The notes: generated by a model from the sequence alone, not told the origin. A stretch of DNA of 30,275 bases from JAJISG01 sp964347345 (GCA_964347345.1 CAYFYB010000020.1:1-30275), one strand, 5' to 3'; shown: positions 15,520-24,636, counted from the first letter of the stretch. A program made the numbers and translations.

Positions 15520-18500
15520 CAGCTCGCCTCCATCCTCCTGAACTCCTCCTCCATCTGAGCTTGGGTCTTGTCAAGTTCATTCTCGAACTCCTCCTCGTAC
15601 TTTACCCTGGAGAGAAGGGCCCTGGAAGGCAGGTTGACAATCTCCCTCAGCGGAGCCTCCAAGGCAAGTGCTCTCTTCCCCAGTTCATCGAACCTCTTTA
15701 TGGCCTGCATGAGGCGGACCTGTCGCTCGAGGCTGCAGTACGTGTCCACAGGGTGGAATGCATTCTGCTGAAGGAAGTATTCGCGTATCATCCTGGCAAC
15801 CTCCAGGGTCAGCTGCTGATCCTCCGGCAGAGCGTCAGCCCCCACGAGCCTGACGATCTCCTCCAGCTCCGACTCATCCTGCAGGACCCGCTGGGCCCAG
15901 GACCTCAGGGCGGGCCACTCTTCGTGAACGTTCTTCTTGAACCAATCCTCCAACGTGGAGGAGTAGAGGCTGTAGGACGTGAGCCAGTTGATGGATGGGA
16001 AGTGCCTCCTCTCTCTGAGCTTCGTGTCTAGGGCCCAGAACACCTTCGTTATGCGAAGAGTGCCTTGGGTCACAGGCTCAGAGAAATCTCCCCCTGAGGG
16101 GGAGACGGCGCCCACGACAGACACGCTGCCCTCCTGGCCGCTCAGGGTCGTCACCCTTCCAGCTCGCTCGTAGAACTCGGAGAGCCTGGCGGAGAGATAG
16201 GCGGGAAAGCCTTCCTCCCCTGGCATTTCCTCGAGGCGGGAGGAGATCTCCCTCATAGCCTCAGCCCACCGACTGGTGCTGTCCGCCATGAGGGAAATGT
16301 GGTACCCCATGTCCCTATAGTACTCCGCCATCGTGATTCCTGTGTAGACCGACGCTTCCCGGGCCGCGACTGGCATGTTGCTCGTGTTCGCTATGAGAAC
16401 CGTCCTCTCCATGAGGGGTGCGCCGGTGGTGGGATCCTCGAGTTCAGGGAACGCCGTCAAGATCTCTGTCATCTCATTTCCCCTCTCCCCGCAGCCTACG
16501 TATACGATGATCTTGGCGTCACACCATTTGGAGAGTTGGTGGCCAGTGACCGTATTGTGAAGGATCATGGGCAGCTCGCCCCCGACGAAGTTGTGAGTGT
16601 CATCAACGGTGAGGTCGTACACCACTGTCCTCTTCCTCCAGGTCCGGACCTCGATTACTCGGTCCAAGAGGACATAGTCCAGCATTGTGTCTAACCTTCT
16701 GAGCCACTGGCCAATTTCGTTTTGAGGCGAGACGGTCTTGCTAAGGCCCCGTAGGCCAGCCCTTGCCATACGCTCTCCTGCAGCGGCATTCTTCAGAGTC
16801 TGCACCCAATCGCCGCCGTCGCTCTGAACGGCGCCGCGGATGGCCAGGACCGCTTGCCGGTCCAGGGGAACAACATCGTAAGAGTCGTAGTAGCCCTCCC
16901 GCTCGTACGACTTGAACAGGCTCGAAGCCTCTTTAGGCGAAACCCAGACTCGGAAGTAGTTTCTTCCTCCCACTGTCTTCCGGGTGAGCCTGGCAAAGAT
17001 ATCAAGCCTGGAGAACAAGTAAGCTAATCCACTAGCCATGGATCGACTCGCGGTGGCTATCTCGAGGACTTCCTCAGCGAAGTGCCCATCGCCTAAGGCG
17101 TAAGCTCGAAGGAAAGCTCGAATGGCGTTAGGTTCCGCTGCTGCCAGGGAGTCGATGAGTTCGACCGACCTGGACTTCTCGCGGATAGGTACCCCCCAGG
17201 TCTCCAGTAGTTGAACGAGGGCTCGGGAGTTCACAGTGATCGCGGATACGCTTCTGTCGTGTCGCTCCCGCCCCAGGAGGCCGAAGACGTCCTTCATTAA
17301 CGAGAGATAACGGCTGCGGAGAGCAGCGTCGTTGTTGTAGAACTCTACGACTTTGCCACCCTTTATGGTTCCCTCGCTTAACTGGAGTCCCAAGAATTCC
17401 GCCAGCTCGGGATTCATTCTCTCAGGCACTCGGATGGGTGTGCTCGATCCCTCAGCCTTAATCGCGTGGACCTCAACACCAAGGAGGGATGCTAGCTTTA
17501 CGCGGGGCGCTGTTCGCTTAAGGCAGTAGTTCCAGTACGTGTCCTTCGAGATTCCATATTCTGAGGCGACGCCATCGATGCCCCGCTTCGCAGCCTCCTG
17601 TCGGAGCCGATGAGCAACCTCCTCGCGAGCAATCGGGTCCGCTACTCTGGCGTCACCAGGCAACCTCAGGTGTTCCTCGGAAGGGGTGACGGGAAGGCTT
17701 CTGGGCACCAGCACCGGGTCTCCTGGCTTCAGCTCGGCTGCCGGTGTCTCGACGACTGATGTGCCGTCAAATCGGAAGAGCCTGTGAACAGGGGTTACGC
17801 GAACACTTCTTCCGCTGCGTAACCGCACCTCTGTTATTCTGTCGGTATGACCTCGGTAGATAGCCGATGCCTGACCCTCTCTAATACGTTCTCCGTCGAA
17901 GGTCAGAACTCGCAGGGGCGGGTCCAAGGCGATGAAGCGCTCATCCTCGTCTGCAAGAGGTTCACCGCCCCTAGACTCGTAGATCTCGCGTATCTGTGCT
18001 AGCCTCCCATCCGCAAGGAAGACTGGAGTCGATCCGACGACACACTTTCCTGTTCCGAAGCCTCCGGGGATAGCCGCGGTCCCGCCCTTTGCTAACGGGA
18101 AGAGGAAGTCGAAGACGCGCTGTCCCGTTATGAGGGGAACGGTGGGCATCAACCTCTCCTTGACGGGCCGAGGCCTCCTCACCGGCCACGTCTGCATTAC
18201 GGTGAGCTCCCTGCCGCTGTCCAGAGTGAGCACAGGACTTTCCACGTTGACCTTTCCCTCGTTCACTTCCTTGACGGTTCCCTTCGTGTCGGACGGGGCA
18301 AGAACTCTGTGCTCGACGTGCTTCGCCTCCTGAACCTGGCCGATGACCTGGCCGCCGGTGAGTTCGTCTCCGGGTTTAACCCTGGCTTTGAAATCCCATT
18401 CCACGCTCCTGTCGAGGGCGTTGGCTCTCACGCCTCTCAAGATGTAGTCCCCCATCCTGTCCTTGAGGACAGGTAAGGGCCTCTGCACCCCGTCGAAGAT

Positions 18501-18779
18501 GCTCCCCAGAAGGCCGGGCCCGAGTTCCACAAGGAGGGGCTGACGTGTGTCGAACACCTTCTCCCCCGGCCTGACCCCACCCGTGTCTTCGTAAACCTGG
18601 ATGATCGTCTTTTCGCCGGCCAGCCCAATGACCTCCCCCATGAGCTGCTCTTCTCCCGCGAGCATGACATCGTACATTCTGGGACGGAGGCCAGTGGCGG
18701 TGATGACGGGGCCCGCAACCCTGTATATTTCGCCTGTCTTCTCCCGATCTGGTTTCTTTCGCTCCTTCATGACTTCCAT
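15519..18779 (-). CDS. atpA: A-type ATP synthase catalytic subunit A, interrupted by an intein
   Basis: The catalytic subunit of the A1 head, which makes or hydrolyses ATP. The precursor is 1086 residues: N-extein 1-245, intein 246-742 and C-extein 743-1086, so the mature protein is 589 residues, the normal size. The Walker A loop GGFGTGKT is split between K245 and T743. The C-extein has IIVYVGCGERGNEMTE, then ANTSNMPVAAREAS and the SRWAEAMREISSRLEEMPGEEG region. Function requires splicing, because the P-loop is broken by the insert. The start is ATG 18779; ATG 18770 is an alternative. It follows atpF closely, and its stop overlaps atpB. Confidence 0.96.
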   Translation of the reverse strand: MEVMKERKKPDREKTGEIYRVAGPVITATGLRPRMYDVMLAGEEQLMGEVIGLAGEKTIIQVYEDTGGVRPGEKVFDTRQPLLVELGPGLLGSIFDGVQRPLPVLKDRMGDYILRGVRANALDRSVEWDFKARVKPGDELTGGQVIGQVQEAKHVEHRVLAPSDTKGTVKEVNEGKVNVESPVLTLDSGRELTVMQTWPVRRPRPVKERLMPTVPLITGQRVFDFLFPLAKGGTAAIPGGFGTGKCVVGSTPVFLADGRLAQIREIYESRGGEPLADEDERFIALDPPLRVLTFDGERIREGQASAIYRGHTDRITEVRLRSGRSVRVTPVHRLFRFDGTSVVETPAAELKPGDPVLVPRSLPVTPSEEHLRLPGDARVADPIAREEVAHRLRQEAAKRGIDGVASEYGISKDTYWNYCLKRTAPRVKLASLLGVEVHAIKAEGSSTPIRVPERMNPELAEFLGLQLSEGTIKGGKVVEFYNNDAALRSRYLSLMKDVFGLLGRERHDRSVSAITVNSRALVQLLETWGVPIREKSRSVELIDSLAAAEPNAIRAFLRAYALGDGHFAEEVLEIATASRSMASGLAYLFSRLDIFARLTRKTVGGRNYFRVWVSPKEASSLFKSYEREGYYDSYDVVPLDRQAVLAIRGAVQSDGGDWVQTLKNAAAGERMARAGLRGLSKTVSPQNEIGQWLRRLDTMLDYVLLDRVIEVRTWRKRTVVYDLTVDDTHNFVGGELPMILHNTVTGHQLSKWCDAKIIVYVGCGERGNEMTEILTAFPELEDPTTGAPLMERTVLIANTSNMPVAAREASVYTGITMAEYYRDMGYHISLMADSTSRWAEAMREISSRLEEMPGEEGFPAYLSARLSEFYERAGRVTTLSGQEGSVSVVGAVSPSGGDFSEPVTQGTLRITKVFWALDTKLRERRHFPSINWLTSYSLYSSTLEDWFKKNVHEEWPALRSWAQRVLQDESELEEIVRLVGADALPEDQQLTLEVARMIREYFLQQNAFHPVDTYCSLERQVRLMQAIKRFDELGKRALALEAPLREIVNLPSRALLSRVKYEEEFENELDKTQAQMEEEFRRMEAS
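16554..18044 (-). mobile_element. intein with LAGLIDADG homing endonuclease in atpA
   Basis: A 497-residue in-frame protein-splicing element between the GTGK and T of the ATPase P-loop. Block A is CVVGSTPVFL with the nucleophile Cys1. Block B is VRVTPVHRLF (about 81-90), with the TxxH motif. The DOD endonuclease repeats are at 214-226 (AEFLGLQLSEGT, acidic E224) and 310-321 (AFLRAYALGDGH, acidic D319). A helix-turn-helix-like stretch lies at about 157-190. Block F is YDLTVDDTHNFVGG and the end is LPMILHN, followed by the Thr of the C-extein. All splicing residues and both endonuclease acids are kept, so it looks active. Codon choice leans to CGC/CGA and GTT/GTA, unlike the AGG and GTC/GTG of the exteins. 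Confidence 0.93.
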
Positions 18780-18787
18780 GCCACCAC

Positions 18788-19090
18788 CTACGAGGTCTTG
18801 AAGAGGTCGACTCCTATTGCCCGCTTGATTTTGCTCCGAAGGTCCTCCTCTTCCTCCCCACCCACGGCAATGACTACGGGCCTGGGGAGAGAGGATAGCC
18901 TCCTCCGCATGGCCAGGGAAAGGTGGGACATCTCGTCGCTCTTGAGGACCAGGATGCCCACTGTATCATCCTCTATCGCCCGTTCCACCTCCCTCTCTAA
19001 CTCTTCCACGGGGGCTCCATAGGTCTTCCGGATACCCGCTAGCTGAAACCCGAGGACGAAATCATCGGTCCCGACGACAGCAATCTCCAT
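18788..19090 (-). CDS. atpF: A-type ATP synthase subunit F
   Basis: A small stalk subunit of 100 residues that sits on the central stalk and modulates activity. The opening MEIAVVGTDDFVLGFQLAGI and the central DDTVGILVLKSDE match the family, which has a Rossmann-like fold. ATG 19090 directly follows the atpC TAG. The order C-F-A is the standard archaeal one. Confidence 0.93.
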   Translation of the reverse strand: MEIAVVGTDDFVLGFQLAGIRKTYGAPVEELEREVERAIEDDTVGILVLKSDEMSHLSLAMRRRLSSLPRPVVIAVGGEEEEDLRSKIKRAIGVDLFKTS

Positions 19091-20179
19091 CTATACCACC
19101 AGCATCTCCTTGATGAGTTCCCTGCTGAGTCCACTGGCCTTTCCCCTTGCGATGATCCTGAGGTCCTCCACCTCCTCAGTCTTCGCGATGATGTAGTCCA
19201 GAACTGGTAATACCGAGAGGGGGTGCAGGTTCGCTCCCTTGGTTGCCTGCTTCAACAGCCACTTCTCCATCGCCCTGATTCCCAGGGCGAGCCGGGGCTC
19301 TTCCCCCGTCAGGTAGGGAGCGAGCTCTGGTTGGAAGGGCGCCTTGCTCAGCTTTTCCAAGAGGAGCGGGAGGTCCATCCCAACCATGTCCCTAAGCTCC
19401 TCAGCACTGAAGTTCAGCCCTCGACGAATAAAGATCTGCCGCTCCAGGACCTCCTCCAAGCCTCTGATTCGGAGGAGGGTCTTCACGTTGATGACGTCAA
19501 TCTCCATTCTGACGAAGTTATGGAACAGTCTCTTGGGCTCCGGAGTCGGGGGGACAGCGTCCAGGAGGTATTCATAATACACCCTATCGAGGAGGTCCTC
19601 GTATGTGGCGAGGCTGCGAATGTCCTCCAGGCTTGCGGGGAGACCCAGGAGCACTTGGCCATATATGGTGCCCTCCAGGGCATCCACGACATCATCCACC
19701 TTCTCCATCGCCACTAGGTCTTCGAGGAAGTCCTTGGAGAAGCTTCCAGCGGGTATGAGGTCCTCGATGATCTCTCGCTCCGTGGCACCGTAGAACTTCC
19801 CCCTGAGGATGGTCTTGACGTTCCAGACGTCCCAGCGGTCCAGGAATCGCGCAATCATCTCCTTCAGGGGACCCTCAGAGAACTTAATGATCTGGGTAAA
19901 GACCTTGGCCAGGTTATCCCGAGTCGCCATCTCTATGAGGTCAACACCGGTATATCGCGTCCCGAGGGCGATCATCTCATCTCCATATTGTCCCTCACCC
20001 AGCAAACGAGCGATCTCAGGGATGGACATCTGGAGCAGCTTGTCGTAGGTGTCCTTCGGGATGAGGAGGGCCTTCTTGGCCTTGACCCGGGCGGTAACGT
20101 AGGGGTAGTTACCGAAGTCGATGGGCACTTTGTCCCTCACCCTCTTGAGCAGACCCTTGAAGGCCTTCTTGGTCAACAT
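19091..20179 (-). CDS. atpC: A-type ATP synthase subunit C (V-type subunit d homologue)
   Basis: The funnel-shaped subunit joining the central stalk to the membrane ring, 362 residues and mostly helical. Family features include the NYPYVTARVKAKKALLI start, TRYTGVDLIEMATRDNLAKVF, and the VRMEIDVINVKTLLRIRGL segment. It starts 1 nt after the atpE stop, and its TAG abuts the atpF start. Confidence 0.93.
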   Translation of the reverse strand: MLTKKAFKGLLKRVRDKVPIDFGNYPYVTARVKAKKALLIPKDTYDKLLQMSIPEIARLLGEGQYGDEMIALGTRYTGVDLIEMATRDNLAKVFTQIIKFSEGPLKEMIARFLDRWDVWNVKTILRGKFYGATEREIIEDLIPAGSFSKDFLEDLVAMEKVDDVVDALEGTIYGQVLLGLPASLEDIRSLATYEDLLDRVYYEYLLDAVPPTPEPKRLFHNFVRMEIDVINVKTLLRIRGLEEVLERQIFIRRGLNFSAEELRDMVGMDLPLLLEKLSKAPFQPELAPYLTGEEPRLALGIRAMEKWLLKQATKGANLHPLSVLPVLDYIIAKTEEVEDLRIIARGKASGLSRELIKEMLVV

Positions 20180-20180
20180 T

Positions 20181-20738
20181 TCAACCTTCCTTCCAGAAGA
20201 GATCAGCCACTTCTCTGATGAGATCTTCCCATATGTCCTCCAGGAAGGCCTCGTAGGTCAGATCGATACGGCGACTACCGTCTTTGCTCTCGACGATAAA
20301 GCCCCCGACGCACTCTATGTCGCCACGGACTTCGCCGTCCGTCAGTTTCTTCAGAAGAGGTAGATCTGCCTGGTTACAGAGGACGAATCCATCAGCTATC
20401 TCCTTTCTGTGTCTCTCGACCAGAATCTTGAGGAGATCCTCCCTAGACCGGAGGTCTTTGAGCCGCTGCTTCGTCCTGACGAGGACCTCATCCAGTACCT
20501 CCTTCTGGGCTTGAAGGGCTATCTTCTTCGATTCCAGCTCGGCTCGGGCGGTCTCCCTGAGCATCTCTCTAGAGGCCTGCTCCTCTGCCTGTCTCTCCCT
20601 CTCTTTGAGGAGTTCCTCCCCCTTGGACCTCACGTCCGAGAGCATCCGCTCCACCTCCTGGTTGGCGGACTCTGTGATCTCCTGGGACTCCCGCTGTCCG
20701 CGCTGGAGAATCCCCTCAATCACTCTGTCGAGGGACAT
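20181..20738 (-). CDS. atpE: A-type ATP synthase subunit E (peripheral stalk)
   Basis: The peripheral stalk subunit that pairs with H, 185 residues. A long charged coiled coil fills the first half (ESANQEVERMLSDVRSKGEELL onward) and a globular C-terminal domain contains CVGGFIVESKDGSRRIDLTYEAFLED, the family signature. The gene lies between the proteolipid gene and atpC in the operon. Confidence 0.92.
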   Translation of the reverse strand: MSLDRVIEGILQRGQRESQEITESANQEVERMLSDVRSKGEELLKERERQAEEQASREMLRETARAELESKKIALQAQKEVLDEVLVRTKQRLKDLRSREDLLKILVERHRKEIADGFVLCNQADLPLLKKLTDGEVRGDIECVGGFIVESKDGSRRIDLTYEAFLEDIWEDLIREVADLFWKEG

Positions 20739-20753
20739 CTGCCTGCTCGCTCT

Positions 20754-20984
20754 CTAAACCGTTATGAGGCCTACCATCTGAAGCGCAATTACGAGGCCAA
20801 AGACGATGATGGTCTCTGGTATGACCATGTAGATCAGCCCGCGTCCGAACAGCTCAGGCTTCTCTGCCATAGCCCCAATCGCAGCGCCTCCTATGACCTT
20901 CTCCGCCCACGCCGTTGCGAAGGCAGTCCCAAGCATGGTCAGGGTCGCCCCAAGCGCCAGCATTTCTCCGACTAGCTCTACCAT
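20754..20984 (-). CDS. atpK: A-type ATP synthase proteolipid subunit K (c ring)
   Basis: The rotor ring subunit: 76 residues forming one hairpin of two transmembrane helices, with polar loop AMAEKPELFGRG. The ion-carrying acid is E57 in IPETIIVFG. A single-hairpin form means one carboxylate per hairpin, the simplest archaeal ring. I cannot tell H+ from Na+ coupling from this alone. A strong Shine-Dalgarno-like GGAGGT precedes the ATG, sensible for a subunit needed in about tenfold excess. Confidence 0.94.
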   Translation of the reverse strand: MVELVGEMLALGATLTMLGTAFATAWAEKVIGGAAIGAMAEKPELFGRGLIYMVIPETIIVFGLVIALQMVGLITV

Positions 20985-20989
20985 TTTCT

Positions 20990-21000
20990 CTTACCTCCTT
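20990..21000 (-). promoter_or_regulatory. strong ribosome binding site of atpK
   Basis: Read on the minus strand, GAAGGAGGTAAG precedes the atpK ATG by about 6 nt. It is the best Shine-Dalgarno match in the window, in line with the high copy number of the ring subunit. Confidence 0.5.
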
Positions 21001-22971
21001 CTATGTTGCTTCCCCCGCCCGAGCCCCGAAGGGTCGGAAGGGTACACCATTACCTTTGAAGAACTTAACGAAGAACTCCACATAGTTAAGCCTAAGGGCC
21101 TGAATGCCGGAGCTGATGGCCCCTAGGAAGAAGACCAGCATCTGGGCCAGGACCAGGAGGACAAAGCCCAGGACGGCAAAGCCGATGTTTGGTGTGAGAA
21201 TCAGACCGTGGAAGATGGAGTTGTTGAGGGCTTCCGCAATGGCGGCCTTCGCGACACCGATCCCCGCCAGCCTAGTGTAGGATATCATGTTAGCGAGGAG
21301 ACCCGCTATTTCGATGATGGCTATTGGGTTCTCGAAGGCGACCAGCATGATTGCCCCTGCGATTAACAGCGCGAAGGATGTCCAGGGCATCTGCAGCCCT
21401 ATCATGGCCTCCACGAACTCCGGTCCCTCCAGGGGCACGGGGGCGAGGACTGTCCCCCACACGAAGCCAGCGATGCGGTTCCAGCGCACCTGGGCTGTAA
21501 TGGCTATGAAGAGGCCCAGGAGGACCATGAGCCAGGCCACCTTTGCCAACGCGTGCTTGCGGTTGTGTCGAAACTCGTTGAAGAAGCCTATCATGAAGCC
21601 TAGCCCGAGGTGTATTACACCCGCCAACAGGGAAAGGATCAGCATATCGCCAATGTCCGTGAGTTTGTGGAGCTGGGCCTCATAATGAATGTCAACCCCA
21701 AGGAGCCCCGACCAGGTAATGGCCTCCTCAGAGGAGTGGTCGCCCTTGGCGGCTGCGAAGGGTATGCCAAAGGCTTCGGCGAAGACGAAGGCGCCGAAGA
21801 ACATGGACACGATGCCGCCAATGAGGAGGATCGCCATCACCGTCCTCAGGTCCGACGGAGGCTTCATCTTCTTGACCGCCAGGAGTCCGAGGACTACCCA
21901 GAGGGTTCCATACCCAAGATCCCCTATCATGAAGCCGAAGAAGATGGGGAAGATCAGAAATAGGACTATGGTAGGGTCGATCTCCTTGTACCCGGGAGTC
22001 GAGAACAGCTTTGTGAGGAATTCAAAGGGCTTGACGGGCTTCGGGTTATCCAAGAGGACGGGAGGATCCTCCTCAGATTCTTCGAGCGTCCCCACGTAGA
22101 GGCTGCCCAGCCCTTCCAGGCGGGACTGCACCTCCTCCCAGCGGTCCTCTGGAATCCACCCTTCGGCGATGAAGGAGTGGTCGCTTGTGGCGAACCTTAG
22201 GGGGGCCTCGGCCTTCTCTATCTCCTTCGTGAGGAAGTCCTCCGCAGAGACCACGAAGCCGGCGAACCTCTCCCTCAGGGTAGCAAGCCGCCCCTGAACT
22301 TCCTTCAGCCTGGCCTGCCATTTTGCCCTCTCACCTAGCAGCTCCCCGAGCATGGCCTTAGGATCCCCTTTCTCACCGGGTACCTCCAGGGGGACGAACC
22401 CCAGCCGCGACAGCAGCGTCCTGACCTCTCCCGCCCGGGAGGCTTCGACAAAGAGGGCGATAGAATCCCCTGACCTCACGACCTCAAAGCTGTCAGTGAC
22501 CTCCTCCAGGCCTACTAGCTCGTGATGGAGCCTCCCGACGAAGACCCCGAGGTTCTCGTAGCCGCTGTAGTAGGATAGGTCCAGGCCGAGAGCCGCGAAG
22601 GGGGCCATGGCCTCAATTCTTGCGTTGAGGTCCATCAGCAGCTCCTCAACCCTCTTTCTGGCTTCGTCCTCCTCGTGGATGTTTATCTCGAGGGTAAGGA
22701 GCCTCTGCTGCGCGTCCGGGCCCACTTCCGTCACTTCCAGCCCCTTCACTTTGCCCAGTTCCAGTACGCTGGAGATGGATCTCAGCTTGAGGAGGCTTTC
22801 GGAGACCTCGGAGGCCTTCTCCAGGGGCCTGCCCAAGGTGAAGGTCTCATCCTCTTCCCGAAAGTCCACAATGTGGAGGATCTGGAGGTCATAGAGTATG
22901 TCTATGGTACGAGGGAGCAGGTCCATGGGCCCAACGATGAGGACCCGGACCATGTCCTTAGGTTTCAGCAT
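21001..22971 (-). CDS. atpI: A-type ATP synthase subunit I (membrane stator, a-subunit homologue)
   Basis: The membrane stator that forms the ion path against the c ring, 656 residues. The N-terminal cytoplasmic half is two coiled-coil arms with a globular tip. The C-terminal half has about seven or eight helices, including VLFLIFPIFFGFMIGDLGYG, the family hallmark, and NMISYTRLAGIGVAKAAIAEALN, which carries the essential arginine. The start is ATG 22971 (MLKPKDMVRVLIVG), giving a 14-nt overlap with atpH. A reading extended to 23178 would only be translated across atpH in another frame. Confidence 0.94.
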   Translation of the reverse strand: MLKPKDMVRVLIVGPMDLLPRTIDILYDLQILHIVDFREEDETFTLGRPLEKASEVSESLLKLRSISSVLELGKVKGLEVTEVGPDAQQRLLTLEINIHEEDEARKRVEELLMDLNARIEAMAPFAALGLDLSYYSGYENLGVFVGRLHHELVGLEEVTDSFEVVRSGDSIALFVEASRAGEVRTLLSRLGFVPLEVPGEKGDPKAMLGELLGERAKWQARLKEVQGRLATLRERFAGFVVSAEDFLTKEIEKAEAPLRFATSDHSFIAEGWIPEDRWEEVQSRLEGLGSLYVGTLEESEEDPPVLLDNPKPVKPFEFLTKLFSTPGYKEIDPTIVLFLIFPIFFGFMIGDLGYGTLWVVLGLLAVKKMKPPSDLRTVMAILLIGGIVSMFFGAFVFAEAFGIPFAAAKGDHSSEEAITWSGLLGVDIHYEAQLHKLTDIGDMLILSLLAGVIHLGLGFMIGFFNEFRHNRKHALAKVAWLMVLLGLFIAITAQVRWNRIAGFVWGTVLAPVPLEGPEFVEAMIGLQMPWTSFALLIAGAIMLVAFENPIAIIEIAGLLANMISYTRLAGIGVAKAAIAEALNNSIFHGLILTPNIGFAVLGFVLLVLAQMLVFFLGAISSGIQALRLNYVEFFVKFFKGNGVPFRPFGARAGEAT

Positions 22972-23293
22972 GGATGGCCTCCTCGAACCTCCTGAGGAGT
23001 AATTCCACCGCTTCGTCGACCTTGTCCCCCGCCTTGGCCTTGACCTTCTCCGCTTCCTCACGGCCGACGTCGAGGATCCTGTTCCGTTCCGCGTCTGTGG
23101 ACTTCCGGGCCGCTCCCAGGATCTCCTGAAAACGTTTCTCAGCAGCCTTCCGGACTTCTTCCTCCATGGTGAGGGCATCCCTCTTGGCCTGGCGCAGTAT
23201 CTTCTCCCTCTCAGCTTCGGCCTGCCCCTTTAGTTCCTTGACTCGCGACTCTGCTTCCCTCACCCTGTCGAGGGCCTCCAGCTTTATCACCAT
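22958..23293 (-). CDS. atpH: A-type ATP synthase subunit H (peripheral stalk)
   Basis: The peripheral stalk partner of subunit E and first gene of the operon, 111 residues, almost all of it a charged coiled coil rich in E, K, R and A (EAESRVKELKGQAEAEREKI, then KRFQEILGAAR). It ends with VDEAVELLLRRFEEA, the family's C-terminal E-binding helix. ATG 23293 lies 26-35 nt downstream of a near-consensus TATA box, so this is the operon promoter. Confidence 0.88.
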   Translation of the reverse strand: MVIKLEALDRVREAESRVKELKGQAEAEREKILRQAKRDALTMEEEVRKAAEKRFQEILGAARKSTDAERNRILDVGREEAEKVKAKAGDKVDEAVELLLRRFEEAIHAET

Positions 23294-23318
23294 GGGCGGC
23301 TGTCCTAACTTAGGGGTC

Positions 23319-23328
23319 GATTTAAACC
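23319..23328 (-). promoter_or_regulatory. TATA box of the ATP synthase operon
   Basis: GGTTTAAATC on the minus strand, 26-35 nt upstream of the atpH ATG, is the likely single promoter for atpHIKECFABD and the small membrane gene, since all later genes overlap or nearly abut. Confidence 0.6.
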
Positions 23329-23382
23329 TTACGCGGCGGAGCGAGGCGCGATTGGAGGGCTGGCTCTCGGAGAGGGCAAGAA

Positions 23383-23390
23383 CATAAAAG
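23383..23390 (+). promoter_or_regulatory. TATA-like box of the M48 protease
   Basis: CATAAAAG lies 23-30 nt upstream of the ATG at 23413. It is divergent from the ATP synthase promoter, about 60 nt away. Confidence 0.5.
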
Positions 23391-23412
23391 TCTCACCGGA
23401 GTACAATACTCG

Positions 23413-24552
23413 ATGGAGGAGTCGGCTGATTGGCCAAGCTTCGACGAAGAGAGGCAGAGGCTGGCCAAGAGGTATCAGCAGCAAGCGGTTCTTCAAGGCT
23501 TGGCTGGGCTGGCCCTTTTCTCCGCACTGGCATTCCTAGTGCTTCCCTCAGGGGTCTCGCTACGGCTGGAGTCCTGGACTCGACTGGTGAGCGAAAACAG
23601 CTGGGTCATCGTGGGAATCTACGTGCTGGTGGCCTACCTTTCCCTCAGCCTACTATCGCTCCCCCTCCGGGTGATCGGCCGACGCTCGGACCTGAGGTAC
23701 GGTCTGACGAAGGAATCATGGACTTCTTGGGCTGCGGGTCGACTGAGGAGCTTAGCCCTCAGCCTTCTCTTAACAGTCGCCTCCGTCGAGGTGCTCTACT
23801 GGTCCATCCGCTCATTCGGTAGTCTCTGGTGGCTCGTCCTTTGGGTGGCCGGTGTGGGCATCACCGTGGTTGCAGGTTATCTGAGCCCCATCGTCCTGCT
23901 GCCCCTCTTCTATAAGGTGAGGAAGGTCGTCGATGGCGGGCTCGTGGAAAAGCTGAAGGCCCTCGCCCTGAAGGCGGGAGTGCAGGTCATCGGGGTCTAT
24001 GAGTTCGAGTCCAGTCCAAAGACAGAGCGCGGCACAGCAGCCCTGGCGGGGATGGGTCGCACAAGAAGGATTCTGCTGAGCGACCACATGCTAAAGGGCT
24101 ACAGCGACGACGAGGTTGAGGGAATCCTCGCCCACGAGCTTGCACATCACGTTCAGCGTGACACTGCCGTGTATTTCCTCCTCTCTGCCTCGGCGTCCCT
24201 CTTGGCCCTCCTCCTCTGCGACCTCTTCGTTCGGAATACCATGCCCTACTTCGGCATCTCCAGCCTCTCTCAGGTCTCCAACCTCCCCCTTTTCGCCCTT
24301 TTCGGTGTCCTGTTCTACACGGCCACGGGACCCGTGAGCCGGTGGGTGTCCCGCCGTAGGGAAGCAAGGGCGGATCGCCTCGGGGCCAAGCTCTGCGGTA
24401 ACTCCAGGGGCCTGGCCAGCGCCTTGGTGAAGCTTCACAACCAGAACCTCTCCGACGCGTCCCCGAACTTACTGATGGAGCTATTCTTCTACACGCATCC
24501 CCCGGGCCGCAAGCGACTGGAGGCCCTCCGATCCCTCGCTGGAGAGGAGTGA
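23413..24552 (+). CDS. M48-family (Ste24-like) membrane zinc metalloprotease
   Basis: A 379-residue membrane protease. Zinc-site residues are H241-E242-L-A-H245 (HELAH) and the downstream E318 in REARADRLG. About five or six hydrophobic segments surround the site. The N-terminal half with several helices before HExxH resembles Ste24/CAAX protease rather than the shorter HtpX. The substrate is unknown; in bacteria M48 proteins deal with damaged membrane proteins, while eukaryotic Ste24 trims prenylated peptides. The ATG start is supported by a TATA-like box about 27 nt upstream. Its codon use and GC resemble the neighbours. The adjacent GTPase (12806) has no CaaX end, so it is not an obvious target. 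Confidence 0.85.
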   Translation: MEESADWPSFDEERQRLAKRYQQQAVLQGLAGLALFSALAFLVLPSGVSLRLESWTRLVSENSWVIVGIYVLVAYLSLSLLSLPLRVIGRRSDLRYGLTKESWTSWAAGRLRSLALSLLLTVASVEVLYWSIRSFGSLWWLVLWVAGVGITVVAGYLSPIVLLPLFYKVRKVVDGGLVEKLKALALKAGVQVIGVYEFESSPKTERGTAALAGMGRTRRILLSDHMLKGYSDDEVEGILAHELAHHVQRDTAVYFLLSASASLLALLLCDLFVRNTMPYFGISSLSQVSNLPLFALFGVLFYTATGPVSRWVSRRREARADRLGAKLCGNSRGLASALVKLHNQNLSDASPNLLMELFFYTHPPGRKRLEALRSLAGEE

Positions 24553-24605
24553 GGGTAATCGACCAGAAGAAGCTCCAGCCAGGCATCTGGAATGCCTAGG
24601 AAGGG

Positions 24606-24614
24606 CTTAATAAC
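24606..24614 (+). promoter_or_regulatory. TATA-like box of the metal ABC importer operon
   Basis: CTTAATAAC lies 23-31 nt upstream of the ATG at 24637, after the M48 gene. No clear metal-regulator operator was recognised nearby. Confidence 0.5.
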
Positions 24615-24636
24615 CGACCACTGGTAACGGAACGGA

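Noticed and set aside
15519..18779. Subunit A as a fusion with an unrelated domain
   Set aside because: The insert has complete intein blocks and its removal restores an exact P-loop and a 589-residue protein.
22972..23178. A longer N-terminus for atpI
   Set aside because: The extra residues come from reading atpH in another frame; homology starts at MLKPKDMVRVLIVG.
23987..24586. A 199-codon minus-strand frame opposite the M48 protease
   Set aside because: Very R/G/P-rich low-information translation, antisense to the HExxH-bearing gene.
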